Source of the DNA: Paraspadella gotoi | Taxonomy: Eukaryota; Chaetognatha | NCBI GenBank assembly: GCA_051294375.1 | Contig: CM119268.1 | Coordinates: 14,591,396 to 14,655,395, forward strand | DNA: 64,000 nucleotides | Direction of reading: 5' to 3' | Shown: positions 1 through 13,600 of the stretch, piece after piece | Layout: each line of letters opens with the position of its first letter | Position numbering within the stretch: the first letter of the stretch is position 1 | The notes under the pieces: generated by a model | Databases searched by the model: none | Seen by the model: the letters and a program-made list of their open reading frames with translations, nothing else | What the model was told of the DNA's origin: nothing | Position numbers and translations under genes: made by a program

Positions 1-561
1 TTGGAGCTGGAAGGAAAAAAAGGAGAAAAAGATTTAAAAGGTGAATCAGAGAACGGAAAAGAAAGAAAAAAGAAAAATAACAGATGAAAAAAGAAAAAAG
101 CGAAGTGGAGAGTGAAAAAAAAGTCGCGCTAACTGAGAAAAGACTTGTCGTTAATCGCTGCTAATCACTTACTGCCAATCAGATTCCCTGTTGGTCGCGA
201 GAAAAAATAGAAAGTTATATTTGAGAGAATCTTCGCGTGCAAGATTGGAAAGTACGATGTATAGCGAAAGGATATTAATATTTAAACTGTACCGCAAAGA
301 TTACGGTTAGTCCCAAATAAAAGTTCTAAACCCATCAAAAGTTTGAAACGCGCGATGCAGGATTAAATGAAAATTTAACTAGTGATAATTACGGTTTTAT
401 TCTCAAGCAATTTGCATGCGCCTCTTATGAGCATCATGCCTGAAAAATTAAATTATTTATACAAATTTCCTAAAGAAAAATCTCGCGTCGGTTTTTTTTT
501 TTTTTTTAAAGCGATATCTACGAAATACAGGATAGCCCCCCGTCCAGTCAGGGAAACTCAC
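1..561. other. Laminin intron (left edge)
   Basis: AT-rich intron after the partial LG1 exon. No exon or repeat is recognised. Confidence 0.6.
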
Positions 562-1609
562 CCTTCTTGACAGGGAGCCAAGTTTTCGCCCTGCACGAAG
601 TTCCAGAGTCCGACGGGATACTGAAGGAACTTTAATCTTTCAATGCAGCCGTCAAACCGTCGATTTACAATCTCCCGCGAGATCTGAAAAATGAATGATG
701 ATAAAATTAGTTACCACGCCTACCGGGCGTCGCATATTTATATTTAAACGACTGAAGAATTACTTATTAATATGCTCTATCCAAACATGACTATGTTCAA
801 AATCCTAACTCAAAACTTACGATGGACGTAGCAGGGATTCCGCCCACGTAAAGCTTGGTCGTCTGCCGAGGAAGATCGAGCACTCGGGAGTCTCCCTGCG
901 CTTCGCCCGTCGCCGTCTGAGGTCCCTGGTCCTTTGAGAGCACGATGACTTTTCCGCGATGCTGGTCCCTGTTTGGGAAGTAGAGAAGTGCATCGGATGA
1001 GATCTAAACCAACAAAAAACAGCCAAACGTCCCTACACAACTTGCTCGAGAGTTACCTCTCCGCCCGAACTTGATGCCAGCTTCCATTGGCGAAGTTTTG
1101 TCCGTCGCAGCAGGCGACGGAGGCGGGTCCGCTGCCGAGGTCGTACTTGAAGACCACCTGCCCGTTGTCCAGCTCCAGCGACATCCAATCCTCCTTCCCT
1201 GCGATTTTCGTGCCGTCTGGGCCGAGGTAGAGGAGCAGACCGTTTTTGGAAGTCGTTCTGGGAAAGTAAGAAGTTTGATTGAATGACTGATTGATTTTAT
1301 TTATTAAAATTATGAATTCCGCTCAATAAATTAAAAAGAGTGACTGATTGATTGATTGAGCAAAGTGGATTGATTGATCATAAAAGATTACATTTTTCTC
1401 CGTCTTTGCCGATCTTACTTGAAGGAAATCTCCATCTTGGATCGAGAGGCCAACGCCTCCAAATTGGGCGTGGTCCTCAGCTGCAGCGTCGTCCTTCGTT
1501 CGAAGGTCATGCCGACCTTGATACGGTTCGAAATCTCCCGCGCCAGTTCGATCTTTTCGCGGAGGGCGGTGATGTTGGGGGCGATCTGGTTGGCCTTCAG
1601 AGTGATGCT
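562..1609 (-). CDS. Laminin end of coiled coil and LG1 domain (partial)
   Basis: Exons 1609-1419, 1257-1057, 968-821 and 683-562 cover the last helix ([20 protein letters not shown]) and most of the first laminin G domain. LG1 is recognised by [71 protein letters not shown] and [14 protein letters not shown] domains bind integrins, dystroglycan and heparan sulfate in this family. The final exon ends in phase 2 and continues into sequence left of the window. Phases 0/2, 2/2, 2/0 and 0/2 fit. Confidence 0.95.
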
Positions 1610-4600
1610 CTGTGGGAGAGGAGCGAGTGGTTTGTTAAGTGTCCGAATGGATCGTTTTTACTTCGTGAAAAAAAAATCAAATGATGTTTTAAAAAATTTG
1701 AAAATGATTTTTTCCGTTTGTATATTACTAATAATCAACTGAGGCTTTTTATAAATATTCCGATCATCATCTTTATAATAATAGTATAATTTAAAAATAA
1801 TTTCAAGAAACGATATCATCTAGCTTCATCGCGAAAAAATAAAAAACACCAAAAAACAAAAAAAACTAAGCAGATAACGCCATTATTGGGAGGACAAAAA
1901 AGTGTCAACAAAAAACATTTATGATCCTCGGAGGATAATTGGTTTCCGCTCGATGCAACGAACGGAAAGGATAAAGAAAAACGCAACTCGGATAAACTCA
2001 TATCAGTTTAGAAAACAAAGGAAAGAGAAGCAAACCGGTAAAAAAGGAAAAAAAGGAAAAAGTATCACTTCGTTCCCCAAAAATATATTATCATTAGTTA
2101 AGCCATTACCTGCATTCTTTGAGTAAGACGCTGCATCAGGTCCGATACTTTGGGTACAAGATCTTTAACTTTGTCAACTGAAAGAGAAGGATCAAAAGTA
2201 GTAAAGAAAAAAAAACCAATCATTTTTATCACAAGACTCACCCTGATCCGTGACACCGTCGACGGTGACGTCGGTAGCCCCGCCACTTCCCGCCAAACTG
2301 TCCACCTGTCGCTGCACATCCGGGATCCGCATCATAACGTCGTTGATTGTATCGACGGCGGCGTTGGCTTTGCGTTGGGCGCCCGTCGCTCGATCGTAGA
2401 TGCGGTCGAGACGATCTTGGTCAACTGCGTCGAGAGAAGGTGTGGGGAAAGCGTGAAGAAAACGTGACGGGCGGGGGAAAGCGGGGGGGGGGGAAGGAAG
2501 AGAGAGAAACAGACGAAAGTCGATATGAAGTCGAAAAAAAAGGACAAAATTAATATTGGATACAAATCCAAAAAAATAGAGTTGGGGGTCATCTATTTTT
2601 TTTTAAAAACCAGGAACGGCAAATACTTCTGGTAAGTATAGGCATACAAAAATAAAATAAAAAAACCCTATTAGGTGTTAATACATATTATTTTTAACGC
2701 AATCAAAAGTTTTTCACTTCTACCCAAAATAAAATTCAAGAACCATTTAAAATTCCATTCGATAAAATCTAAATCGACGGCGGGAAAAAAAGTTATTTTC
2801 TTGACAGTTGGCAACCGTAAAACACTCGCGTCCTGAGAATTGATTTCGATAGGTTTTCAGCAAAACGACTTTTTTCCGTCCACGAATGGAGTTTTATAAG
2901 GTTTCGGGTATAATCTTTTCGCTATAGTTCTTGTAATGAAAATTTCAGACTTACAAATGTCAGCCATTGCTGATAGCGCAGCGCGGAAAAGGACAAAAAG
3001 GAAAAATCTTAAAAACGCTCATGCAAAAAATATATGAGGGCGTGAGATGTGCAATCGTGAACACTGCGAAAAGTTGACATTTTTTAAAATCCGAAAATTG
3101 GAGCAAAAGCCAGCGCGTAAATTAAATTTATTTTTTCAAATCGATCAAAAAAAATCTTTCGGCGCAAGCAAGTCCAAACTGGTATGTATCCGCCAACAGG
3201 CTGGCTCGATCCTCAAGCAGTGGTTATCGTTTTTTGTGTAGTTTACGTAATCAGCATCGCTGTTCACCAAAATCATATTACATAAGTACCCTCACCGTTG
3301 GGCAACCCGTTGATGTCCCCAGTGATGAGTCCCAAACGGCTCTCGACTTCGGCGTTTTCGTCGACGGCCTGCTTGGTCATCCTCTTGGCCTCATCCAACT
3401 CCCGGTACAAGGTCTCGTCGACGCGCCTCTTGAGGTCGCGCGCTCGATCGAGAAGTTCGGAAGAGCGGGCGGCCGAATCGCCGGCGCGACCGGAGAGGCC
3501 GTTAGTCTGGGGGAAGGAACAAACGATTAGGGCAAGGGTTCGTGGAAATTAATTATGATAATACTCTTATATACATTTTGTGCTGGCGAGAGAATCTCTA
3601 CAGTCTCTTGTAACTGCGTGCTTAAATATTTTCTTACCGAACGTTTAAGTATTAATTCTAAGTCTTCGCCGGGTAAGTCTTAACTTTCTCATAACTCACT
3701 TCGTTACGCCCCTCCGCGCCCCCTTTCATCGCCAAAAGCGCCACCAGCGGCGCCCACCCCCGAGTCAGAGCGGCCGCTTCGGAGGCGTCCCTGCTCACCA
3801 TATCAAAGGCCTGATTGGCTTTGGAGAGGGCCTCCCTGGCCGCCGCCATGGCAGAGTTGGTGGCGTTGGCGATTCGTTGATAGGCTGTAGCGGCGTTTGT
3901 GGCGTTGGCAGCCACGTCGCGGGTGCTGCCGAACATGCTGCAGAAAGAACAAAGAAAGTCGAAATGCTTGTTACGATCTATACTTTGATTGGATTTCGCC
4001 TGGGTTGGAAAGAAAGCCGTGACTGTCTGTTCAACGGTGGAAGGGAGTGTGAAGCCAAATGCGATGCTTATTTTTCTATAATGTGAAAGGCTTCAAGGTT
4101 GACATTTCGATCGACCCTCCTATTTGTAATTTATTTTTATGACAAGTTCCTTGATCTGTGACCACAAAAACCGTCATTAGCTTCACGTCAACTTCCGGCG
4201 AATAGAGGCGTGGTGACCACACTCCTTTTAAAAGAATTCGAGAGAACACGGGCGTCCGAAAATAGTAACGGAAAAGATAATGAATAATGAAGCGGGAAGG
4301 CTTTTGCATCTTTGAAAGCGCCCTTCCGATGAGAACGGGAAAGGCAGATGAGGCATAGGGGGGCGGGTAGGAGAGAAATGGTGAAAGGGTGTAGTAAATT
4401 CGAATCATATAAAGTTAGGTGGAGCTCAGAGTAAATACAAAATAATTCTAGAATCATATAAGAAGAAAGCGTTAAATGAAGAAGCGTTAAAACTTAAAAA
4501 GTGAATCAAGAACGTGACCTGGCGACGCGTCAGAACCGCGTCGCGCAGGAAATGACGCCTTAGAGACTGACAGACGAAAAAGCAACTTGGAAAGTTAATT

Positions 4601-7574
4601 CCCTTTTGGTTTCCGGTCGGAAAGACGACGAATGGTCTTCCTATTTTACGATGCCAGCCTCGCTTTGTTTATCCAATGTCACCGTATGACGTCATGGACC
4701 GCAAAACATATCGCACAAAATAACCGGCATCAATGAGAAAAACAGATTTCCGGGCGATTTCTGGGAATATTCCCAGAAAATATTTTTTCTTAGCCAAAAT
4801 ATCTTTTTCCATCGGTTTAATCCTCTCTCTGCCCACGACCGTCTTTTTGCGGCGGCCATTGCACCTGCTAAGCAAATTATGCGCGCGCGAAGACCAAATC
4901 GAAAGCGACAGAAATAAATGAAGCAGAAAAAAAAAAAGAAACGAATGATTTTTGGGGTCGAACCCGAAACCTTTTCACCTTCTCAAGCCACCCCCCCCCC
5001 TTTTGCCTTATTCACATAATACCACCCAAAACCCTTAGACATCAAGAACCCAAATCGAAATGGGGAAAGCATTCGAGCAGCGGGGGATTATTCGCGGCTG
5101 CATGAATAAAATAAATTGGGCTTTTTACATCAGATGGCGGAGTTACATTAACGCGGACGTTGCTGTCAAAGAAAGTCGGTCCCCTTAACCCAGCTGAGAG
5201 GAAATGAAGAGGAAACGAACTTGTTATCCGAAAAAAAAGCCGTTCATTTTCCTAGGGCTTTAGTGTGGGGCGAGATCAAAAGTGGGGCGAGGTTAGGAGG
5301 GTGGGAGGATGTATGGATTGGTTAAGAGAAAAAGAAGTCTCCGGAAAATGTATGAAATTAACAACCGCGTGAAAAAGCGAGAAAGGAAGACGTGAAGACG
5401 AATTTATTAAATCTTAATTCGATTGACTTAAAAAGATCCGCCCCAAAAATGAAACGAAACGCCTGCAAAGGTAACCTATCCGGCGATGCAGCACGATGAG
5501 TTGCGATTTTTGATAAATGTGAAGGTTAAAACGCAACCTCGATCAAAAAAATTGACCTTACTTTCAAGCTTACCCTTGATTGTTTGCTCTTTCTCTTTAT
5601 GGTCAAACGTTGACCTTGTAAATACCATTATTATAGACTTAGCATCTGAGCCTCTTATTAACCTTGTTGAAAAATAAAATCATTCCTACTCAGAAATTTG
5701 TTGTGTCCAAACGTGGTGAACCCGACGTGAAACAAAACACGAAGAATCAAGGGTAAGGTTGAAAGTAAGAGGTCAATGGTACGACCGTGTAGTAGTTGTT
5801 CGTCCACAATATGTACTATCACAATTACACTTGCCCTAATTGACAAAAATCAGATCTTATCTGGAGCCAATCTATTCACCTGTCAAGGTTCTGTGCCTCC
5901 CGTTGCAATGACAAAGCGTGATCCATGGCGCGTTGCACGCCGTCCCGCAGGCTCGCCTCTTCCGACGCCATCTCGTCTTTGTAGCCCCGCAGTTTTCGTG
6001 TGGCGTCGTCAAGGCGACTCGTCTCTCGCTCGGCGTCCTGCGGATGTAGTGAGGGTCGAGTAGGAGTGCGCGGGTTGAATAAGAAAAGGTTGAATAAGAA
6101 AAGTATTGTGTGAAGGTGAGGTATGAAGGTGAGGGAGAGAAAGGTTGAAAGCAATAAATTAGTTTCCCTGAGGAGCAGAGAAAACAGCATTCGTTGGAGG
6201 CCAGACTGATTTGCTTCTCGAAATTGGGGTCAGTACGGGGGCCAAGGATGGGTTACAAAGGGGTAAGTCCAGAATATTCTAGGATCATTGGAGGAAATAA
6301 CGGGTCCCCCGGGGCACTTGATATCGAGAGAAAGAAAAGGCGGTAAGCGTTAAGTTGGTCGAAAATTTCTTATTGGATTGGGAGAGTGGTGGGGTGGATA
6401 ATTAAAAACAAGTGGGTTATCCCGTGGGTGTTGGGAAAAATATGCCAAAGGTTTCGTTTCGAAGTTGGTTGTATCCAAACAGTGTCGAAAACCGATATCG
6501 GAATATCATGTAAAGATCATTAACTGTTATGAATAAGAAAATAGATTGCGTTTAATGATTAGTAAGTTTTCTTTTGAATTAAAACTACGAAATTACGCCG
6601 AGTTAATTAAAATGAAAAACATAGATTTATTAGTTTTACCGAGTCTACGAAAATACATCAACTTCAGCCTAAAATTTACATCCGTCATTCGTTGGAGAAT
6701 GAAACGGAACACGCTGTATATTTCTTCTTTTTTTTCACTCAGTTAGAATTAACAGGTGTTGGGTTAAAGAAAAATTCTGATCTAAGAAAAAAAAAAAAAG
6801 AATGATTCGTGATGGAAAAAAAAACTTTCACCGTACCCCTTTCTTTTTGAACTCCTTCTTTAAACCCTGCGAGTGAGTTCGTGATTAAAACGAAATTAGA
6901 AGCGACCGTTTGGAACGCGACCGGAATATATGCGCGAACAAAATCGAGGCCTCGGCCTTCAACTTTCGAAAAACTCGATGCGAAAAGCCGGCGAAATTCG
7001 TAACTCACCAGCGCCGATGAGTAAAGTAAGAAGCATCGGAATTTATCGTTAAAATACTCGGAAAAAAGTATAGGTATGACTGGTATGTATAACAAAATTT
7101 ACAAATAGCTTGAAGCGGGTAGAAAAATATTGACGGAAAACACGTTTCTTATGAGTCTTTCGTTAGGTTTAAAGCGTTCTTTAACACAGACAAGGTCAGA
7201 AGAAACCTCGCTGAATATCTCACCTTGTAAGCCTTTCTGGCCTCCTTGACGTTGTTTTGAGCTTCCTTGTTGAGACGCTCCGCTTCTTCCAGCTTCTCCT
7301 TTGCCATTTGTTCCTCCGGCGATTGATCTCGTCAATGAGGGACTTGAAGGGGGGAGAGATGGAGGGAAGGGGGGGAAGAGATGGAGGGAAGGGGGGGAAG
7401 AGATGGAGGGAAGGGGGAGGAATGAAGAGAAAGGGGGGAGAAACCGAAGGGAGGTGAGGTGTATGGAATGAAAAGAGGACGAAGAGGTAACATATATTTA
7501 AGGTAAGAAAGATATATTGAGAGCAGGTGGAGGAAAAAGAGGAATGGGAATGAATGTGTGTGGTGTTTGTGTGT

Positions 7575-7625
<51 letters not shown>

Positions 7626-7626
7626 G

Positions 7627-7677
<51 letters not shown>

Positions 7678-10600
7678 AGCCCCGTATGAATATGAAGGGG
7701 GAAAACGAGATGCGAGGTAGGAGGAAAACGGAATGAGAGAGAAACTGTTTATGCATCGACGCTTAACGACGTCGTTATGCGTCGGATGGAATCAGGTCAC
7801 ACACCAACGTCAGGAACAGTAATTTATAAAATCAAATGTAATATATCATCTCCAAAAAGACACAAGCAGCAATCCTCTACCCCGTTCACTGTCCTTTTCG
7901 ATAACATCTTTAATCAGTATCTTGAAGCACATTTAACTGGCCGGTTCACCATTCGTTCATTAAATTCGCCAAATGGAAAAGCTTCACCCGCCCCGATTTC
8001 ACAAGCGGCGCACGTCCCTCACATCAATCTCCGAACGGCCCACCCAGGGCGCGATATGGCGCAGTTGGTTAAGTCATTGAGGCTACGGTCCAAAGGTTAA
8101 GGGATCCAATTCAATATTAATTATTGCGGGTAAACCGAAGGAATCTGGACCCACATAACAAATGAGTTTCAGCGCAAGTCAAATCTCTCAACACATGCAA
8201 TTCAAGTTGCTTAACGTATAAAATCTGTTCAATCAAACTAAACATATCCAACTCGTCCAACTAATTGAACCCAACCCATCAAACTTCATCCCGACCCACC
8301 TCACCCCCCGCCGCCCTTCACCGCTCACCTTCGCCGGATGCGACTCGACCCGGCGGAGAATATCCTGGCTGCGGCGGCACATCCTTTCCGCCACCCCGCT
8401 CAAGTTTCTCGCCTGCTGCAGTCCCTCCTGCAGCGCCTGACGGCGGGAAGACAACCCCAAGTTCTGGTTCCAGTGATCCATGGCACGATCGTGGAAGTCC
8501 TTCACGCGAGAGTACACTGGAAAAGGGATGAGGAAGGATGAGGAGGCGGAAGTGAAGAGAGTGGAAGGTAGGACATGAAGAAAATGGAAGAAGTGAATAA
8601 AAAGAAGGGAAGAGTAAAAGGAAGGGAAGAGTAAAAGGAAGGTAAGAAAAGGGAAAAGAACGGAGCGAAGGAAAAATGGAGGAAGAGGAAAAAAAGAGGG
8701 CTAGGAAAAGGAAAGAATAGAAAAATGGAGATAGTAAAATGGAGGGATAGTAAAATGGAGGGATAGTAAAATGGAGGGAAAGGAAAAGCTAGCGAGAGAA
8801 AATAGGAAGGAGATAGGCGGAGCGAGATGAAAAGGATGAGTAAAAAGGAGGAAGTGGAAAAGGTAGCGAAAGTAAAAATAAGGAGGATCAAAAGGAAGAT
8901 AGCAAAAAGGAAAAGGGGTGGGGCAAAAAGTGAGCTTTTCTCATGGGCAGTCAAGAGAGAAAAGTTGTAATGAACCCGCTGTGCAAGACTCGGTGCAGTC
9001 GAGCTTAAAATAAAGGAGAAAGAAAAAGGCGAGCACGCGTCTCAGAAAAGTATGCGAATATTATGCGTGTTTGAAGAGTACAAAGTAAAACTTGTGCATG
9101 TGCATTGTGCAAGCACGCGAAAGATTGATGACTGAAGTACATAAGATTTAATTTTTTTCATTAAGACATAAAAAACGGTGTTTTTCTCTTCTCTGTTTGC
9201 TAATTTACGACTATAGCGGGGAAAAAAAAGGGAATAAGTACAGTCTGAGCAAGAGAAGGAGAACAAGAATTAATGTTTCCGAGTGGATGGTCTTTTGGGA
9301 GAGAGTTATTCAGATTAGGACGAGGTTGCGAAAAGAGTGAGTCGAGAAAGAACAAAGATTGAGACAATGGAGAGAACAAGAAATTATTGTTCTTTTTTTA
9401 TCCAACAGTCAAGTCCAAATCCCTTAGCTAATTTTGTACTTTTGGGGCTCCCTTTGCTGTCCAGTGACCACACGTAATCAAACTTAAAGTTTATAAAATT
9501 GATAACTTCTTTCACACATTTGAAAATAAATTTAATAAATAGTTTTGTACGTATTATTTGAATTTCACATGCGTATATTGTGGACGCAACAATTTTTCAA
9601 TTCTATAGTATCTCGGTTCAAATTCATAATCATGGTTATTTCAGGAATTTTAGTGGTTTGTTCCCTGTGTGATAAATTTTCAGGTGCCCTTCACGCGTAA
9701 AACTAAAATGACGAAAATCAAGTTGACGGCGTGTATTTTATAAGATGACTGTCGTATTCGTCCTCGCTACTCACTGAGGCTGCTGTTTCTGTAAACCCCG
9801 AGTGATGGATCATACCCGGAGGAGGCGGGGGTCAGGCTGTAAGCGGAAACTAACGCGGGGTTGAGGGACATGGCAAGCGTAGTATAAACTTTTAAAGGCT
9901 CTTCTCGCGGCGCTTACAAATACAAAGAAATCACAATTTTGTATGAGATAAAGCTGATTGATTCTCACGAATAACGAGATGCGAAAGATCAACAAAGTAA
10001 ACGGCAACTTATCGAGAATACTTTCGTTGAAATAAAATCAGAAACTCGATAAATTAGACGCATAATACAAAATGCCGAGAGGATAGAAGTAATTAAATAA
10101 ATGTAACTACGTAGGATATTACCACCTATTATTTTAAGGGCTAATAAATTACCAATTAGCCATTACTCAGTTTAGTTCCTCTTCAACTCACATGACTCGG
10201 CTGCCTTGAGCTCATCCTCGGCCGCGGCGTTCTCCCGCGAGAAGTCCCGGCGTTGAATGTCTTCCAACAGACGGCGCGCTTGCTGGAGCAAGGAGGCCGG
10301 ATCTCCGACGCCACCGCCTTGGAGACGGTCGATGACCTCTTGAATGGCAGAGATGCCCTCTGATGTTGATCAAGGGGATGAAAAAGGAAAGAGTAAAAAG
10401 CTTGAAGTCATTTTATAATTCATATAAATTTTAATTGAAACATAATTATTATCTATAAATATATATATATATATATATAAAATATTTTGTTTAATAATTA
10501 AAAATTCCTTTTTTTGGCGAGGCTTTTTTAAAAATAACAAATTTTAGGAATTCGAACAAAAAGTAATTATCAGAAAATCTCATGAGAGTGGCGTTACAAA

Positions 10601-13600
10601 AACTTATTCCCACACCATGTAGCAACTTCTCGATGCGACGTCCGATTCCACCTATGCCCTCCAAGATACCTCAACCCCCTAGATGAAGACAAGCTCCGCT
10701 TAATGGCCCCGAAGGGGGGGAGTGGGGGCGGAGCTAAAAAGGTGTCAAAACAAACGCAAACAACTCGGAACACGGGGTAAACAACGCGCGGGGACGCGAG
10801 CGACAAATAAAAAAAAGGAGAGAATAACGAGTTTTTTTTTTTCAGCGGTTTTGTTTTTATTTGAAGAGAGTCGCATGAACGGCGGGGGATGAGTAATCAT
10901 TAGCAGCCGTCGTTTTGTTTTCCACCCGAATTGCAAACATTTCCCACCCTAGTTGAGCTGGAAAATAAACCACACCCGGCAACAGCCCCGCCCCTTCGCC
11001 ACCGTCGCTCAAACTTACGCGAAACAGATCTGATGCTCTCCAAGATCTGTTGCTCGGCCTTCTTGGCGCGCTCGAGCACGGAGGTCGTCTTATCGAGGGT
11101 TCGATTGGCGGTGGACACGACGCGTTGGATGCGTCCCTCGGTGCGTTCGGCTTGAGACTGGAAAAGGAGAGAAAGGATGTTTTGTCACGTGACAATACAG
11201 CGGTCGTCGTCGTCGTTTCGGTCGCCAAAATGTTTTCGCAAAATTTGCTCAGTCGTTCCCCCATCCCCGAATTAAATTTAAGGTCCGATGAACGTCACCC
11301 AACGTCTCTCTAGAGAAAGGCGGCGTATTTTCACCGAAACCCGCAAGTGTCGCCAGTTTGCCTTGTTTTGCTCTCACTGCAGCCAATTTATTGTCGAAAT
11401 CCAACGTAATCCCTCAACCGAAGAATAAATCCTCGGAAACAACCCCCCCCTTTCAGCCTTCACCCCTTCCACAAAAATAACAACAAAAACGCGTGTTAGT
11501 CAGACGACGATCATTTTGTGGCGGGGTTTAAAAATGTAAAAGCTATTTTGATCATTAACTTAATTCTGGGTATTACTATTAGGGTATTCCTAAAGTACTA
11601 AGAATATTTTTAATTTCTTCACCAGACGGTCAGACAGAATCACTAACTTATAAACAAACAAAAGAAAACAAAAACCTCCCAATAATTTTACCGTAATTCC
11701 TTGAATTTCGCGCTCAAGTGGACCCAAATCCTTGGACAAGTCGAGGTTCAGTAATGAATCAATTTGGGGCTGATGTTGGAAATTCCGGAATGTCGAAAGT
11801 CGGGAAGTAGGGAGGTGTGGGGGAAAGAGCGTAGGATAGGGAGGGGGGGAGAAACTTAAGGTTTTAAAAACCATTTCGACAAATAGTTAGGTTTTGTAGG
11901 GCGTAATACATGCCGGTTAAAGAATAACTGACCGAAAACGAAAATTACTCGATGCAGCAGTATTCAAAATGGTGCGAAAATGTATATCCCTGTAGTAAGT
12001 TGAAATAATAAATTTTATAAGTTCCTTTTAGAAATACATTTAAGTACGCAGTGCTCAGATAAAGCATTATATCACAGAAGTCTTAGGTTACTGAAGACTT
12101 ATGGTTAAATCGATAATACAATTACAACAGTTTTTATTGTGTAGAGCAATTTTATAATTAAAATCCATGCAATTGTAACAATGCATCATTCTCCAATTAA
12201 AACCAAAAAAGTATCAATAGCACGCTCTCAACACGCATAATTACAGAATGACCACTAAGTTGAAACAGAAATCGATGACGAATCTGTAACAACAAAAAGT
12301 AAAAATTAAAATCCAAAAACGAATGCGTATTATAAAATATAATTCTACGTCCCACGACAACTAAAAAACGGAAACGAAAATAGGACTACAAGTATCGTAA
12401 ATATAAGACGTTCACAGTGGAAATTTACATAAACGGTCAAATGTTGCTCGGTAATAAAGTAATAATTAGTATTTTATCATTCTTCAACAATCAACATTTG
12501 ATCGATGAAAAACGAAAAATCAAGTTCCCCTCTCAAAAAAAAAAAAAATAACTTGGTTTTAACTCCATCCTGCCATAATCACCACAGCCCCAACCCCCAT
12601 CCTACCCAACCGACCCACTCACTCACCGCCAACTCGTGAGCCGTCCTGTTGATAACCCCGAGCCTTTCGTAGGCGGCGCGTCCCAGTCCGATGTTCTCCA
12701 CACTGGCGAGAAGACCCGACGTGTTCCCGATCATGGCGTCCATGTCGTCCAGAAGAATGTGGACGCACTTGTCACAGGCTATTGGGGACGGGGAGGGTGG
12801 AAAGGGAGAAGAAAATGACAGTTTCGAAAACAAAGGAACAAAAGATAAATATAAAACTGGTATAAACGTGTAAAAAGGAAAATAGAAGAATAAAAACTTT
12901 GAATAAATCACCAATTCCCCCCCACTCTTTAAACCCGATTAAATCATTTTTCAACACACTGGGTGATTGCTCTCACTTCCCCTTTTCTCACTCGCGTATA
13001 AAATCTTTTTCGGTCGTTCGTCACTTTTTTCGGAGCCAAAGAAAACGACGAGCCGGTGAACTCGGCAAGAACGTAATTGACATTTGAGGAAGAAAAGTCG
13101 AAAAAGGGAATATTTGAAGGGAAACGTAGAAAGCAAAAGCTTCCAAATATGGAATACACGGAACATTCAATTACCATGATGAAAAAAAAATTGCCGCGGT
13201 TACTTTCCAGCTATTTTTCGGCATTTTAATGTAAGAATCAAAAAATAAAATTTAAATATGGAAAAACTTTGGCGTCTTGCATGAGCTGTGTCTCATTTAT
13301 GTACGACAAAAAATACAAGAGTTCCATGCAAAAAAAAAGAGCCTATCCAAAAAAATGCTTTTTTTAAATCTTTTTTATATTTATACTTTTTATATTATAC
13401 CAATTTCCGATTTTTTTTATTAATTTATAAATTAAACCATTATAATTGCCTTTTCTCATGTCAAATGGTTATTGCATCATCTTCATTAAAATAAATTCAG
13501 TATCCTAATTCATATATAAAAAAAAGCGGCATTAAAAATATATTTATGCTGCAGATGCTCCACAATATTCTTTTTATATTATTAAGTATCAATTAAAGTT

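Noticed and set aside
7554-7756. Long open frames of Ser/Leu or Arg/Glu across the GA microsatellite
   Set aside because: They are translations of a dinucleotide repeat with no splice or family support; the same holds at 24422-24753 and 43792-43989.
8502-8954. Hydrophobic Phe/Ser/Leu-rich frame resembling a membrane protein
   Set aside because: It arises from the pyrimidine-rich intron tract in the laminin sense and has no start context or splice structure.
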